A stretch of DNA of 64,000 nucleotides from Bactericera cockerelli (GCA_024516035.1 CM044956.1:28431101-28495100); one strand, 5' to 3'. Counted from the first letter of the stretch, positions 43,936 to 56,092 are shown. The notes: generated from the sequence alone by a model not told the origin. Program-made: numbers and translations.

Positions 43936-45028
43936 CTGGGGGGAAGGAGAGGGGTCTTTTATTAGGGTCATTTGTTATTCTTTACTAACCACTTTTTTTA
44001 ATGTCTTAAACCTAGTTAATTATATCTTAAAGATTACGTACCGGAGTTCTAACTTGGGAAATTTTTAACAGTTTGGCAACAAGTACAAGCAAGTAGGTAT
44101 ACATAGATATTATTTCTAGATAAGGGGGTCGCTTAATAGAAGATTTATTGAGATAAGATTGGATGCAGATAGGAGAAGATCAGGAAGTGACATTTAGCAT
44201 CTGCACGACGCATCTCTTAACGCAATTATCCATCAAACATCTCGGCCGAAGTGTGAAGAACGCCCTATAGAAAAAAGTGACAGCGCAGTTGAGTGTAAGG
44301 TAATGGAAAACATAGTTTCCATGCATTTCATGTACTTTCAGCCAGCGAAATGTGAAACATGAATTTCAAAAATTGCAATTTTTATTGCAGAAATGCACTT
44401 TTACGTCGAAAAAGGAGTTCATTTGATTTTTGTTTGACTTCCCAGGCCAACGGGAACCCTATTTTCGAACCCTTCAAACAATCGTGAAAGACCCGAAACT
44501 TAAAGAGAAATCAAGTTTGGGATGGTTCCTAGCAAGGACAAAGTAAGATTGTATAAGAGGAACAAATGTTAAAGGAGTTCTCAATTTATCATTTATTTTT
44601 AGCTCTATTTCTGATTCTTTTGAGTAGGAGGAAGTGGTGATTTCAGGGTATATAATCACATATCTCATGATATCAAGCATTTCTTCTAAGGTAATGAATG
44701 TAGGTAATGATCATAAGACATGGTCTCACTGAACGCTGTTGACGCAACTCGTCAATTAAAACCTTCCTCCATCACTTATTGCATCACATGAGAGAATGTA
44801 ACACCATTCCTCACTCTCAAATCTGATATCGAGTGACCAAACAGGCAAACAATATGATAATTTCAAATTAGTATTATCTTCCACAAAACAAAATCATTGA
44901 TATCTATAGATACCTAATATTTAATGTGCCTGAATCAGGTGCGAAGCCAAAAATGTGTTTTGGAGGGGATTGTATTAGGCGTAAGTCAAAAATTGTACAT
45001 AATTATAACCATAGGTGTTTCTCAAATA
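43936..45028. other. DNA upstream of chitin synthase exon a
   Basis: On the gene's strand this should be the intron before exon a. I looked for a first exon encoding the short acidic N-terminus and did not find one here or at higher coordinates. Confidence 0.4.
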
Positions 45029-45096
45029 CTGGCTTTGAAATGAAAATCATTCCCAAACAACAGAAATGTTTGGGAATAATTCATTTCAAAAGCCAG
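45029..45096. ncRNA. 68-nt hairpin, miRNA-precursor-like (candidate)
   Basis: CTGGCTTTGAAATGAAAATC then ATTCCCAAAC pairs with GTTTGGGAAT then AATTCATTTCAAAAGCCAG around a 9-nt loop (AACAGAAAT). One arm has 30 and the other 29 bases, with a single bulge and about three mismatches. Size and shape fit an animal pre-miRNA, but a tiny MITE or chance palindrome is possible. No known miRNA was recognised, and either strand could be transcribed. Confidence 0.4.
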
Positions 45097-45894
45097 AAAA
45101 TAATACGTACAGAAGCCAGTGTAATATGTAGTATGTACAACATGTACAGAATGCTGATCCAACCAACATAAGAAGCCTTAATGCCTCAGGCAATTATTAT
45201 AAAAAGACTTAAATTGTGCCGTGGCTGATTTTATAGACATGTCAAAGTGTAATTTTTGGCTGAGGAGGCTAAAAATCACCTTGCGTGGGTGCCTGGCTTG
45301 CATGGGTAAATTTGTACTCTAACACAAGGGAGGATGGTGCAAGAATAATAAGGTGTTTGTCAGTTTCTTGGTGGTACCCTAGTAGCCTAGCTATATTATT
45401 ATGATAGAGTTATTATTTTTCCTATTATTTTGCGATTGCCGCACTGTCAGTCATTGTTTGGGCTGTCAGGACCTCTTGGATCTGTGGGAATACTGTGAGC
45501 TAACACATCATTAGCTGCAACATGGAGATATTATGATGGCCACGTAGATTACTATGAATTGTTATGTGGTAGTTGATACAACGAAGATGAGCTCAGTGGA
45601 AGAGATAGCCGCATGCAAAAGAATCATTCTAAAGAAAATCTTTAATTACTTTGTCAAAATTTCTCAAATACCTATATTTGAAGAACAGCTTTATACCATT
45701 GGCGAATCTTTTTTTACTTTGCCCTTTCTTAAACCTACTTTTAGTCAGTATTTGTTCCATGAATCCTTTCCCTCCATATCTTTCAATATAGCGCGTCCTC
45801 TTTTCTCCAGTTCTTTGCTCTTAGATCTTCTTCAACTTGGTCTCTCCATCTCATCTTTGGCCTCCCTCTGTTTCTTTAACCGTATATTTCAAAC
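45097..45894. other. Intergenic or intronic DNA, no gene recognised
   Basis: The 127-codon frame at 45554-45937 has no recognisable family and runs into a repeat; it is not called as a gene. Confidence 0.4.
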
Positions 45895-46131
45895 TAGTGG
45901 GCTGTCGCCCGCTTTGCGGGCCGAGGCATGGCCGTGAAAGCAAAAAATCCTTTTTCGCCAATGGCAGGTGTTGTAGTGGGAATTTCAAAAAATCCCGTCT
46001 TATTGCACATCTAGACTATAAGACAAAGCTACCTACCAAATTTCAGCTTTCTAGGACTTACGGTTTGGGCTGTAGAGCGATGATCAGTCAGTGAGTGGTC
46101 AGTCAGTCAGTGACTTTGACATTTATATATT
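45895..46131 (+). repeat. Dispersed retroposon-like tail fragment
   Basis: ACTAGTGGGCTGTCGCCCGC, then a block with TACCAAATTTCAGCTTTCTA, then a GTCAGTCAGTGA run and TTTATATATTAAGAT. This layout (cleft CG-rich start, short CAGT repeats, AT-rich end) resembles repeats common in insect genomes, but the class is not certain. Confidence 0.45.
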
Positions 46132-46569
46132 AAGATATTTTATTCTCTTACTCACATAGTTTTCCTCTCTTCGCTCTAGATTTCCGAACTAACTCAGCCT
46201 ACTCTGTTGTATTTTCTTTGCCAGAGGCCCCACCTGACCTGCATTGTATCTCTAGTACGCTCATTTGTCACACTTTAGTTTAGACGAACCCTGTCAACAA
46301 AATCTGTTTGAAATTTTAGATCCTAATGTTACAGTGTAAATGTAAGTAACTATGTTGAACTTTCTAATGGTGTAACTACATATTTTTTCTTCTCTAAACC
46401 TGCGACTTTTGCTCACGTCGCGGCGTCGTTTACAACAGAGAGTCACTGCTCAAAGAATCTCCTCTCTGAAAAAGACTGACTTATATGTATTACTTCCGAT
46501 GAATTTCTAATATTAAAATCGGTATTGTATTCGTTTTTGTAAATAAAAAAATCTTTGCTCTGATTTCAT

Positions 46570-46980
46570 TTTTTTCTTCTTCATATTCCTAGACGTTTCA
46601 AAACCTCCTGAGCAACTTTGATTTTATGTCTGTCGGTCGGTCTGTTAAAAACATTCCTTGTAACGCGCAAATGTTCACATCAACTTCACAATAGCGATTC
46701 TTGGACATAGAGACGCTTATCTCGTGAACGCCCGATTCTGAAATTTTGTAGGGACCAGGTATCTATATGCGTATTAGTGTTTTACATAGTGCATTTGTCA
46801 TTATTTTTTGATAAAATTTGATAGAGCTCTAATATTTAAGAAAATCCAAAATGTTTGACAAAAAAATAAGGTCTTCAACTTGCTGATACACAATTTTTTT
46901 GTGAAATGTCGGAAAAACGATATGCTGAAACAATGAAAAATTCACGATAAAAATTGTGTCCATAACTGGCAGTGTATTTT
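46570..46980 (-). repeat. Dispersed repeat R, uninterrupted copy
   Basis: Read on the minus strand it runs GGAAGTAATG-like start region, TTTTGTCAAACATTTTGGAT, TTCTTAAATATTAGAGCTC, GCACTATGTAAAACACTAAT, CACGAGATAAGCG, TTTGCGCGTTACAAGGAAT and CAGACCGACCGACAG. It keeps intact the site that is split by the BEL/Pao element at 10348/17106. Confidence 0.75.
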
Positions 46981-49192
46981 TATTATCTCTTTATGTCCTT
47001 GTAAATTTTTAATAAGTCATCTCAGGTCATCTTCATCAAAATATTTGAAAAGGCTAAGTACAATGCTATTATATAATATCTCGTACAACCTGTGTCTGTC
47101 CGTCTGTCTGGAGCAACTTAGGTACATGCAGAGATAATAGTAACCACTGGTGTGACTGTAAGTTCACTTGGTCGCGGGTTACATCACAGTCTAAGCGACT
47201 GTACCTTCGTATTTCATTATTGAACCAGTTATCCTATTCGGGTACCCCGCCCACTTTACTTCCCCAATAGACTGGATCAGAAGATTTGATCCGGGCCATG
47301 CATTGCTTGAAGAATAAGATACATTCACGCTAGACCAGAACTTATTCGTTTTTTTTTTCTGATCAACGACTATAAATAAAGCACTAACAAGTACTAAATA
47401 TAACTACTGAAAAACTGATGGCTTAGTGGGACTCCCAATCTCGAACCGACATCGACAGCTTAAATACATCATGCTAAAAAATATCGGAAGTAGAGTAAGT
47501 CACAGTTAGAACAACAATTTGTCGAAAATATTTCCTCATGTGAAAATTGAACGTGAGTTTTGAGATAAAAGCTTCTCTTAGCCTATAATACGCTCAGAAA
47601 CGAAATCCATTAAGAGTAATAATTTATTATTATTAAATTACTAACTGAAACCCGGCACTTTGTTTCCGTTATGGTCGATTTTTTTTTAAATCCTTTCTTA
47701 GTACGCACCACATAGCAAAAGGTGACTCGGTGCCAAATTTGGTCCAACCGTTTTGAAGTACTGTTGAATATAAATGGACTTCATCCTTTGTGTTTTGCAA
47801 CTGTGCACAAATGTGAAGGAAGTGATGTGCACTGCTCCTCGTGGACAAACCAAAGTAGCTACAGTGAAGTGGACTAGTTTACTCACTCGACATTACTCCC
47901 TCTTACTTCTTATGTCATGTGCTACGCTGCAATATACTTGATTAATGATCTGTCTGGTAAGAAGAGTGATAGCTGACTTATACAGGTAGGTAGGTACTTA
48001 CCTACTTACTTCTATGCGTAAGCTATATCAGAAACAAAATAACGAGTGAAAAAAAAATTGACAAAGGACGCAATATGTATGGATATAAGTTTATAGTTAA
48101 TCTGATCACATTTCACAACATTGATGGTTTATCCATATTTCTCATCAGCACCTACAACTACAATGTGTCCTTAGTTGATTAGATTATTATTATTTTTTTT
48201 TTATCAAATCCAATGTAAAAATGTCATCTTTGAGCTCAAATAATATATTAGTGTTAATACAGACATAGGTACTTTTGGAAGCTTTGGTACAAAATTTATT
48301 TTTTTACATAAATACAGATGATTAAACTGCCGAAGTTGCCTCATGAAATATTGGAGTTATTTACAGTCTGATGTGATAAAATTGACTCTGGTTCTTGGAT
48401 TCCTTCCTAATAGCTTAAGGAAAGGATGTGGGCAACACCTCTGGAAGTCTGCGGACATCATGTATAGTTTAGGTGCATCAAATGATCCGAATTAAGATAA
48501 TTCTAATTAAGATATTTGGTTTCTTGGACTTTTTTTCTTCTCTGTCTTGATGTTTCGTACATCATGCTTTATAATTTGTTTATAGTTACACTCGTACACC
48601 TAGTTGTTAAGGTGCGGACAGTATACCTCTGGTTAGTGTAGTTACCGAGAAGTGAAATATATAAACCAAGGTATATACAATGTCTGTATATGTATCTCAG
48701 AAACTATATTTAGCGCATAGCTTCTGGTTCGAGCAAGGTCGTCTTAATCCTTCTGATCTTTTGTTCTCCCTCCTCCTGCTCACTCTCCCCACCTGAGTTG
48801 CCATTATAATGCTGGACAGCTGTTCAGTACAATCAACTAGTTATTTACGTATTATGATCAATCTGGTACATATTTTTTAGCATAATATCAATTATTGTCA
48901 CAGGTTTTTCTAAGAAAAGTGTCTCCACTTGTTAGGTTCATTAAAATTAATATGGAAATATACGTTTCTATACATTTCCAGTTAGGGGATGACACTGTCT
49001 TGACAGTCAGAAAAAGAGTCCTCGAGGGGCCTTGGTGCTGAAATCAGCTTATTATTATTGTTTGTTCCATCTAGCATCTCCTCAGCATTTATTACAAATT
49101 TTGAGCTCTAGCTTTGACCGCTCAAGAGTTTAGACGGCGCCGGCGTACCTACGGTAAAGAACCCGTCAGTGTTTTTTTTTATACATACATAG
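46981..49192. other. Intergenic or intronic DNA, no gene recognised
   Basis: AT-rich. Short fragments of the dispersed repeats occur (CTGTCCGTCTGTCTGG near 47096). No protein family, RNA or complete mobile element was recognised. Confidence 0.4.
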
Positions 49193-49342
49193 ACCGACCT
49201 CAGTAGCTTGATCGATAAGGCGGCGGACTTGTAACCTGGAGGTCGGTGGTTCAAGTCCTGGTTTCAGCGGAGATTTAGTAAAGCGAGTTTGAGTAGTTGT
49301 GATATCACGAAAGTGATTAACACAAATATGATAACTACTACT
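49193..49342 (+). mobile_element. tRNA-derived SINE, Thr-like family, copy 3
   Basis: ACCGACCTCAGTAGCTTGAT, CTTGTAA anticodon loop, GGTTCAAGTCC B-box, tail with GTGATATCACGAAAGTGATT. ATACATACATAG before it and ATACATACTATAG after it look like a slightly decayed target duplication. Confidence 0.85.
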
Positions 49343-49366
49343 ATACATACTATAGGTATATATTAA

Positions 49367-49500
49367 AAGATGTTGGTGTCATTTTTAAACGTTTTCCTCC
49401 CCAAGAGATTCAGAAGTTAATATAGATGGTTAAGATGTTGGTGTCATTTTTAAAAGTTTCCCTCCCAAAGAGATTCTCAGAATATACGTATTAGATGGTT
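49367..49500. repeat. Tandem duplication of a 65-bp unit
   Basis: AAGATGTTGGTGTCATTTTT starts at 49367 and again at 49432, followed by similar CCTCCC...AGAGATT segments, and each copy ends in AGATGGTTA. The copies have diverged slightly. Confidence 0.85.
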
Positions 49501-50547
49501 ATAACTCTTATAAGTATAATACAAGAGTAATTACCTAGCTTCAAGTATATTGAGGAGTGTCCAGATCGGGTATAATGCCATTGAAATGCCCAAGGCATTG
49601 AGTGATCCAGATCTGTGGGTGGTTTAAAAGCTAACTACCACCGCAGTTGTAGCAAGGCTGAATATTACTGAATAAGTAGTACATGTAAATTATGGCGCAT
49701 GGGTATACTTTGGTAGTTCTTTAATATGTACGTATGTGTGATTGTATCTGCAAAAATTACACTTCGTGTTGAAAAAAAGGGAGAACGCGGAATGTTCTCC
49801 TTGCTACCTTTTTTTGTATATAACCTTTTAACTGATTATCACAAACTGAGTACCTACGTCTCCAGGAAAAGACAGGAAACTTTTACTTGTATAATCTAGA
49901 AAACAAAAAGTACATTGGGTAAAGCAAAAACGTACCTAATCTAAATGAACTAATAAAATATAATATTTAGTGAGGAGAACGAATGAGGTGTGCCTTAAAT
50001 TTATTTCATTTTTTATATGTTTATGATAAGAGTATTACAAACTTATTCATTTCATAGAGATGAAACAAGAGCCAACAAAATGGTATTCAGTTTCCACAGA
50101 AAAGTTGGAATGCTTAATCTATGGATAAGAATATCGCAAAAATACACTTCGTGTTAAGGTTTTCGTCAAGAAATGGTTTGATTAAAAAGAACTGATAAAA
50201 GGAAACTGAATAGCATTTTTGATTTGTATATTAAGATTAGATGTGGCCTGGGACATAGAAGAAATATTAGAAATTAGACCTATTATAGGGTCATGTCTTA
50301 ATTTTATTTAAAAAACCACTCCTGCCAGCCCTGTCTATTGTGCGCAGCTGTTTACCTGAGCTAAACTAAAGCATAAGATCTCCCAAGGTTCGCCAGGTCA
50401 TACTTTAACACAAAGAACTTACAACGCTCGAGGCAATGTCAGTAACTTTTATCAAACGTGTTGGTATATGTACCTATGTATTAGTGAGATCAGAGTATTA
50501 CGTTAGTAGAAGTACATACCTCCGACCATACAGATAGTGTATAAGTA
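49501..50547. other. Intergenic or intronic DNA, no gene recognised
   Basis: The phrase TACACTTCGTGTT occurs twice (near 49759 and 50143), but no larger repeat could be defined. No gene was seen. Confidence 0.4.
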
Positions 50548-51200
50548 TACAGGGTGGACCAAAAAAACGTTTACACCCGTTAATGGTAGATTACTGACGA
50601 CATTTCCAGCCCGGATCTGCAATCCGTTTTTTCGAATTCGCCTTCGTAACTGCACAAAGTGATTTTTTGCAACTTTCCAAAAAAGTCTGACTATGGCTTA
50701 TTCTTCAGGTCAGAACTTTTTTCCTGTTAAAGATGAGTTGATTCTGAACAATTCTGCAGAAAGCCAACAAAATTTCGATCTTTCTAGTTACACTACTTTG
50801 TTTTTTACGGTTTAGTTTCTCATATTTTTTTACACCTGAACAGAAAAAAAACACACGAAAATACTTTTTTACTAAATAAAACACTCGACATTTGTCCGAA
50901 CAAATTTTGGCACAGACACGGGCAAGTTTGATAAAAGTTGGCGGCCAACCCAAGGATGCTAAAGAATAATTTTACGATTTTTTATCACGTGATCTTCTGG
51001 GAAAAATTATTAGATGTTTGCCAAAAACTCTTTAAAAATCCGAAAAGTTTTGTAGCTGTAGACTGTTTAAGGGCGTCTTGTATTGTTTACAAAAATTGTT
51101 TACATTGCTGTTTTTGAATACCGCGGTCTCACATGCCTTCACCAGCCAGTTTAGGAAAATTCAAATGATAATTTTCGTGCTTCTCTCTATTGTCAGTGGT

Positions 51201-51266
51201 GTTAGCTAGATGTGGTAGTGCTAAGAGTGTAAGTCGCATGACCGAGGTTCAATTCTCGGCGGTCGA
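51201..51266 (+). repeat. tRNA-like SINE head
   Basis: GTTAGCTAGATGTGGTAGTG near the A-box position and AGGTTCAATTCTCGGC as the B-box, about the right distance apart. The downstream region does not match the other SINEs clearly, so it may be an independent tRNA-derived insertion. Confidence 0.5.
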
Positions 51267-51433
51267 TATTATTTCAACTATCAAAAAAAATCTGATGGAA
51301 TATTTTATTCATACCTGTATCTGACCTGTTGTAACACCAACAATTTATGGTTTTTTTGGGTGTAATACCATCTGTAAATTGAGTTATATCAGATACTATT
51401 GGTATCACAATACACATATGTATTATTCATAGT

Positions 51434-51713
51434 CGTATTTTTCTTTCTAACCAAAAAAAAATTCCTGGTTAGGTTTCTTCCAAATATTTCCATTTTATTC
51501 CAAGGTCATTCGTAAAAGAAAAATGCGTTTGGTTACTTTTAAAGATAAACAATGGACTTAACCTATAAAAGAACTGGAAGCAAGAATTTTCTACTTCCAC
51601 TTTGGTTAACTTTGGAAGTGGAAATTTTTCCTCTTCCAAAAGAAAAATGGCTTGCTTCCAGTTTGGTTCATTTTATTCCCGTTTGGTTAACTTTGGTTAG
51701 AAAGAAAAATACG
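51434..51713. mobile_element. 280-bp MITE nested in the long-TIR element
   Basis: It starts CGTATTTTTCTTTCTAACCA and ends with the complement TGGTTAGAAAGAAAAATACG, a 22-bp inverted repeat. The interior has several related short inverted motifs (TTTGGTTAACTTTGG, CTTCCA/TGGAAG). No coding sequence. Confidence 0.8.
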
Positions 51714-52071
51714 GCACATGTAAGCCCCTGAGAGACTGTAAGGATGGTTTTTCTTATGCTTCCCTACGAGAGAAAAAAAAAACTAGCGAATTTTCCTAAC
51801 GAAGATAGAGTTTATAAGATGAAGCCAGGTAAATATGTAGGTAGGTTCTTCTATCATTAAAAATACTAGTTAAATATCAAATATTTACCGATTACCAACT
51901 CTTAATAGAAATCTTTAAAAAAAAAAAAAAAAAAACAAGATAATATTTTGTATAGGTAGGTAATTAATAAACTTTTGCAGTTTTTATTATGTTTTATACT
52001 ATTTTGATATAAACAAAAAGGTATTTTGAAAAACATTTTGTGTTAGTATGTTCAATGAGAAACGATTAGAA

Positions 52072-52142
52072 GCGCACGATTAGCTCAGTGGTAAGCTAGT
52101 CACTTGCAATGCGGAAGATCCCACCCCGGTCCGAACGCCAGA
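52072..52142 (+). tRNA. tRNA-Ala(TGC)-like pseudogene or SINE head
   Basis: It has a good A-box (TTAGCTCAGTGGTAAGC) and an anticodon arm with CTTGCAA, as in tRNA-Ala(TGC). The B-box GGTCCGAACGCC departs from GGTTCGANTCC and the acceptor stem pairs poorly. It is therefore more likely a tRNA-derived remnant than a working gene. Confidence 0.35.
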
Positions 52143-52301
52143 GCCAGCAAAAAATTTATGACTAGGTACAAAATAAAAAAGACTGTTGCCATTTTTTATT
52201 CAGCCATAGTACACACAATGGATTCTCCTCACACAATTTTTTGAAACCAATGGTGACTTTAGTACCTTAGTTCTAACTCAGAACTTTCCTTCTACCTTCT
52301 T

Positions 52302-52322
52302 GCCTCTCTCTCTTTCGCTCTC

Positions 52323-52376
<54 letters not shown>

Positions 52377-52390
52377 CTCTCACTCACTCT
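52302..52390. repeat. (CT)n microsatellite
   Basis: Near-pure CT repeats. Serine/leucine-rich open frames across it are artefacts of the repeat. Confidence 0.97.
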
Positions 52391-53387
52391 ATCTCCATCT
52401 CACTCTCCGTTCTCAATTCCCTCACAGGAACTGTTGGAATTGGCGTCCACCTTCCTGGATGCAAAGGTTGAACCTCTTCATTGTGTTCCGTCGAATGTTG
52501 CGGAAGATTCCAGGGTTTTCTGTCAGGTCATCGAATGCCAACAGGATTCTTGCTACCAGATTCTGCTACTCTTGCGTCTCCACTGGTATTTCGTAAACTA
52601 GGTTTTTCATGTGATCCCAAATGTTCCTGTTGGCAGCTCCATATGCTAAATGCATATCTGCCATTTCAGCATCCGAATAATAATAATAATTATGTAACTT
52701 GTACTAAAAAAACTCAAGAAGCTTAAAGATAATATTTCATAGAATGCAGAAAAATATGGTTGAAAACTATCATCGAGGAACAAACAATCATTCATTTGAC
52801 TGGCCTTTAATTAATTCCAAGGAAAATAATTATCAGACATAAATAGCTAATTACTCTTTGAGTACAAGACGACCCTACACGGTCAACACTTTTAAGATTT
52901 TGAACATCATTTTTTGAGACTTACCTGGTTCGTTTTCCCAGAAGATCACGTGATAAAAAATCGTAAAATTATTTTTTAGCATCCTTGGGCTAGCCGCTTA
53001 CTTTTATCAAACTTGCCCGTGTCTGTGCCAAAATTTGGTCGGGCAAATCTTGAGTGTTTCAAATTGTAAAAAACTTACATGAGAATTTTTTTTCTATTCA
53101 GGTGACAAAAAAGATGCCAAACCAAACCGTAAAAAACAAAGTAGTATAGCTAGAAACATTGAAATTTTGTTGGCTTTCTGCAGAATTGTTCAGAATCAAC
53201 TCATCTTTAACAGGAAAAAAGTTCTGACCTGAAGAATAAGCCAAAGTCGGACTTTTTCAGAAAGTTGCAAAAAATCACTTTGTGCAGTTACAAAGGCGAA
53301 TCCGAAAAAAAGGATTGCAGATCCGGCCTGGAAATGTCGTCAGTAATCTACCATTAACGGGTGTAAACGTTTTTTTGGTCCACCCTG

Positions 53388-53997
53388 TAGAGCGAACGAA
53401 GAGTCTCGAGACGGATTTTTATCTTTTTAGCGGCCTAATGTGGAGACTAGAATTTTTTTATGAAGCAAAATTTTTAACGCAAGTTTGACAATGGTCTAAC
53501 GCAAGTTTGACCACTTTTTGACGGATCAAAATAGGGTGTTCCAAAGGTATTAGTGAAACAGGCTCTAACTTTGGATTATAAATAGAACTTTCTGTTCTTT
53601 ATTTAATATTCAAAATCTACATTAAATCCAACACACAATTGACCCCCCACTCAATCAAACTCTGGGTTTTAAACTTTCAACACTTTTATCCCAAAGATAT
53701 AAGTCCATGAGTCCGACGGCGGCGAAGATCTGTTTGATCAAAGTATCGAGTGAGGGGATAATTGTGTGTAGAATTTAACAAAGATCAAGATTATCAAAAA
53801 GAAAAGGAAAAAATACTGCGTTCTTTTTAAAAATCGTTAGTTGGTGACTGTTTCACTAATTTTGGGACATCCTGTAGAAATTATTTCGTCAAGAAATGGG
53901 TAAACTTACGTTAGAGCTGCATGCAAAATTCAAGTCTCTATCTTTAGCCGTTAAAAAGATAAAATTCAATCTATTGGAACTATTCGTTCACTCTGTA
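53388..53997. mobile_element. Inverted-repeat element abutting the long-TIR element
   Basis: The left arm from TAGAGCGAACGAAGAG through TTTTTATCTTTTTAGCGGCC to AACGCAAGTTTGAC (53388-53515) is complementary to 53890-53997, which ends GTTCACTCTGTA. It shares its terminal TA with the end of the 2.84-kb element. A second MITE sits in its centre. No coding sequence. Confidence 0.75.
53532..53876. mobile_element. 345-bp MITE nested inside the preceding element
   Basis: The left end TAGGGTGTTCCAAAGGTATT continuing AGTGAAACAG is complementary to the right end CTGTTTCACTAATTTTGGGA continuing CATCCTGTA. Further inward, CACACAATTGACCCCCCACT mirrors GAGGGGATAATTGTGTG. The terminal TA fits a Tc1/mariner-type target. 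Confidence 0.8.
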
Positions 53998-54084
53998 TTT
54001 CTATTTGGGTTTACTCTGCCGTAGATTCTAAAGCTAGACTTCGCGAGCGACATTTGGGCTACTTTCGATATTTCCTATAAGTTT

Positions 54085-54131
54085 TTCTTTTTTTTTCTCA
54101 TCTCTCTTCCTCCTTTCTGTCCTTCCTATCC

Positions 54132-54167
<36 letters not shown>

Positions 54168-54198
54168 TTTCTCTTTCTCTATCTCTCTTTCTCTCTCT

Positions 54199-54281
<83 letters not shown>

Positions 54282-54300
54282 CTCTCTCCTCCCCCCTCCC
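54085..54300. repeat. (CT)n microsatellite tract
   Basis: A long CT-rich tract with pure runs from about 54196 to 54276. The arginine/glutamate frame on the minus strand is a repeat artefact. Confidence 0.97.
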
Positions 54301-55035
54301 ACTCACTCCAGGACAACTTTCCACTGAAAAGTCAAGACTATGATATCTTGGAGCACAGAGAACCCAAGTCCTAAAGAACTGTCCAAGGTCAAATCAGAGA
54401 TAAAAAGTTGATTCTAGCTAGTTATAAAAATAACTACTTCAACATTTCAATACAAGAACCTACCCTATGTATTCTATACGAGTATGTACGTACATTCTAC
54501 AGACATATACATAGATATTTCTGTTCGTACTTTTGATGTGTATTAAGCACATAAAATTATATTCTCTGTAAAAATGTATAACTATGCTCAAGAACTCGAA
54601 AGAATGTTCTCGCTTGAAAGAATGAATGTTAGTAGAGTACTCTAATACTCGCACTTTCATATCCATTGTCCATGTACATGTACACACGAAGGTACTACCT
54701 ATGTACCTACCATGTCTTAAACATGAGTAATGCTTACACATTCACAAAAACAAAATAAATACCCACGTTCCAGACTTTAGTGTCTTAAAAACATGTATAA
54801 AATTAGATGCGTAGGATTACATAATAAAATTTGATACTACATAATATATATTATGACACATATATTATATGTAATTTTGCATATCTATAAAATGCCTATG
54901 ACTCACAGAGGTCCAATCTATCTTGAACTAAATTTGAACTTAGCAATGTATACAAGGACTGTGTGCAGAATCAACAGCGGAAGCGGAGGATCTAGCAGGG
55001 TTTCTAGGTTTCAAATTTCGAGGATAAAAAATAAG
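54301..55035. other. Intergenic or intronic DNA, no gene recognised
   Basis: AT-rich, with short TATATT palindromes near 54840-54870. No gene or classified repeat. Confidence 0.4.
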
Positions 55036-55122
55036 GCCCGAATTATGAAACAGCATTAGTTAATCTTATAGTGAACACTATCCCTTAACTTTCACATTGA
55101 CAACAACTGTAGAGGTCATGAC
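55036..55122 (-). mobile_element. Half of a CTTAGGGCCG MITE, left of a 3.7-kb insertion
   Basis: GGCCCGAATTATGAAACAGC, TTAGTTAATCTTATAGTGAA and CACTATCCCTTAAC match the reverse complement of the right half of the intact MITE at 31515-31760. The other half is at 58835-58975. Confidence 0.75.
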
Positions 55123-55899
55123 TAAGGCCCGTATTTTTGAACGACCCTAAAACAAATTTAGTGTGAGTGGTCCGGATACGCATGCGCAATGAATCATATC
55201 AGCCACAGAGACAGAATTTATTTTGAACTTAAGTCTTGAACGCTTCTCACAAATCTTGAGCGCTGCTCAGCGCATGCATTTCCAATCAGCTGACCCTAAA
55301 AATGAATGAAATTTGTTGAAATTCTGAAGTGTCGGAAATCGGCACTTTACAACTGCCGGTGATTTCTCATCGGTATTTTTGAAATTCGTGAAGACACATT
55401 ATACTATTTTTTGGAAGTGATTTTACTTCCTTAATATTATTGTATTTCATTTATTTAACAAATATAATTATATCCTTTTCAACAAATTTCATAATTATAC
55501 TGGCGATATTCGAGAATCAAACAAAACGCTAATTTTGCACCGCCAAGAAAGAAAGAAAACCTTTTTTATATACCTACGTATCCATGTATTTACTTTGGAA
55601 AGACGAACATCTTTCAAGAGATATCCTTAATTTTGAATGGCCTAATAGAACCTGAAGGACAAGGAAGACATCTGATGAAGAAAAAAGTTTGCTAACAAGT
55701 AGTTTCGACAAACTAATTTACAATAGACATGTTGTATAATTATATTGAAAGTTAAATATTTGTCATTATTAATAATATTCTAAATATTAAGAAAAATATT
55801 ATAATATATGTATCTTATAATCAAGTATCTGCAAAAAAATATTTTTACTGTACCCTCCTCATTTTAGGACAAAGGTAGCATTTACCTATCTCGTTTTTT

Positions 55900-56092
55900 T
55901 CATATTACGACGGGGGTTTTACCCTCCGATCGTAGGAAACATACAAACTTTCTACCCACATTAACTTCAGCCAGCCTGGGTTAAGCGGAAATGCCAGCAT
56001 CACGAAGTCTTCACCCGGACGTTGTTGAATAACTTTGGTAGTCCCACGAGAACAGGTGCATTCACCGCGCAATCAACGCAGGCTCTATCTGG
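55900..56092 (-). mobile_element. 5S rRNA-derived SINE, copy 4
   Basis: On the minus strand: GGTGAATGCACCTGTTCTCG, ACTACCAAAGTTATTCAACA (5S A-box region), ACGTCCGGGTGAAGACTTCG, then GATGCTGGCATTTCC and the body with AACCCAGGCTGGCTGAAGTT. The order matches the copy at 1417-1632. It abuts the poly(A) tail of the next copy. Confidence 0.8.

Larger units (their letters stand above)
50548..53389. mobile_element. 2.84-kb DNA element with about 457-bp terminal inverted repeats
   Basis: The left arm 50548-51005 starts TACAGGGTGGACCAAAAAAA, and the right arm 52934-53389 ends with its complement TTTTTTTGGTCCACCCTGTA. The arms match almost throughout, with scattered differences and small indels, down to CACGTGATCTTCTGGGAAAA. 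TA at both tips suggests a TA target as in Tc1/mariner. The arms and the 1.9-kb middle contain no recognisable transposase. The middle holds two tRNA-like heads, a nested MITE and a CT microsatellite. It is a foldback-like, non-autonomous element. Confidence 0.9.

Noticed and set aside
52072..52142. A working tRNA-Ala gene.
   Set aside because: The B-box and acceptor stem are degenerate, and it sits inside a transposable element.
52300..52596. Serine/leucine-rich frames, and similar frames at 54034-54324 and 57766-58186.
   Set aside because: They are translations of CT microsatellites.
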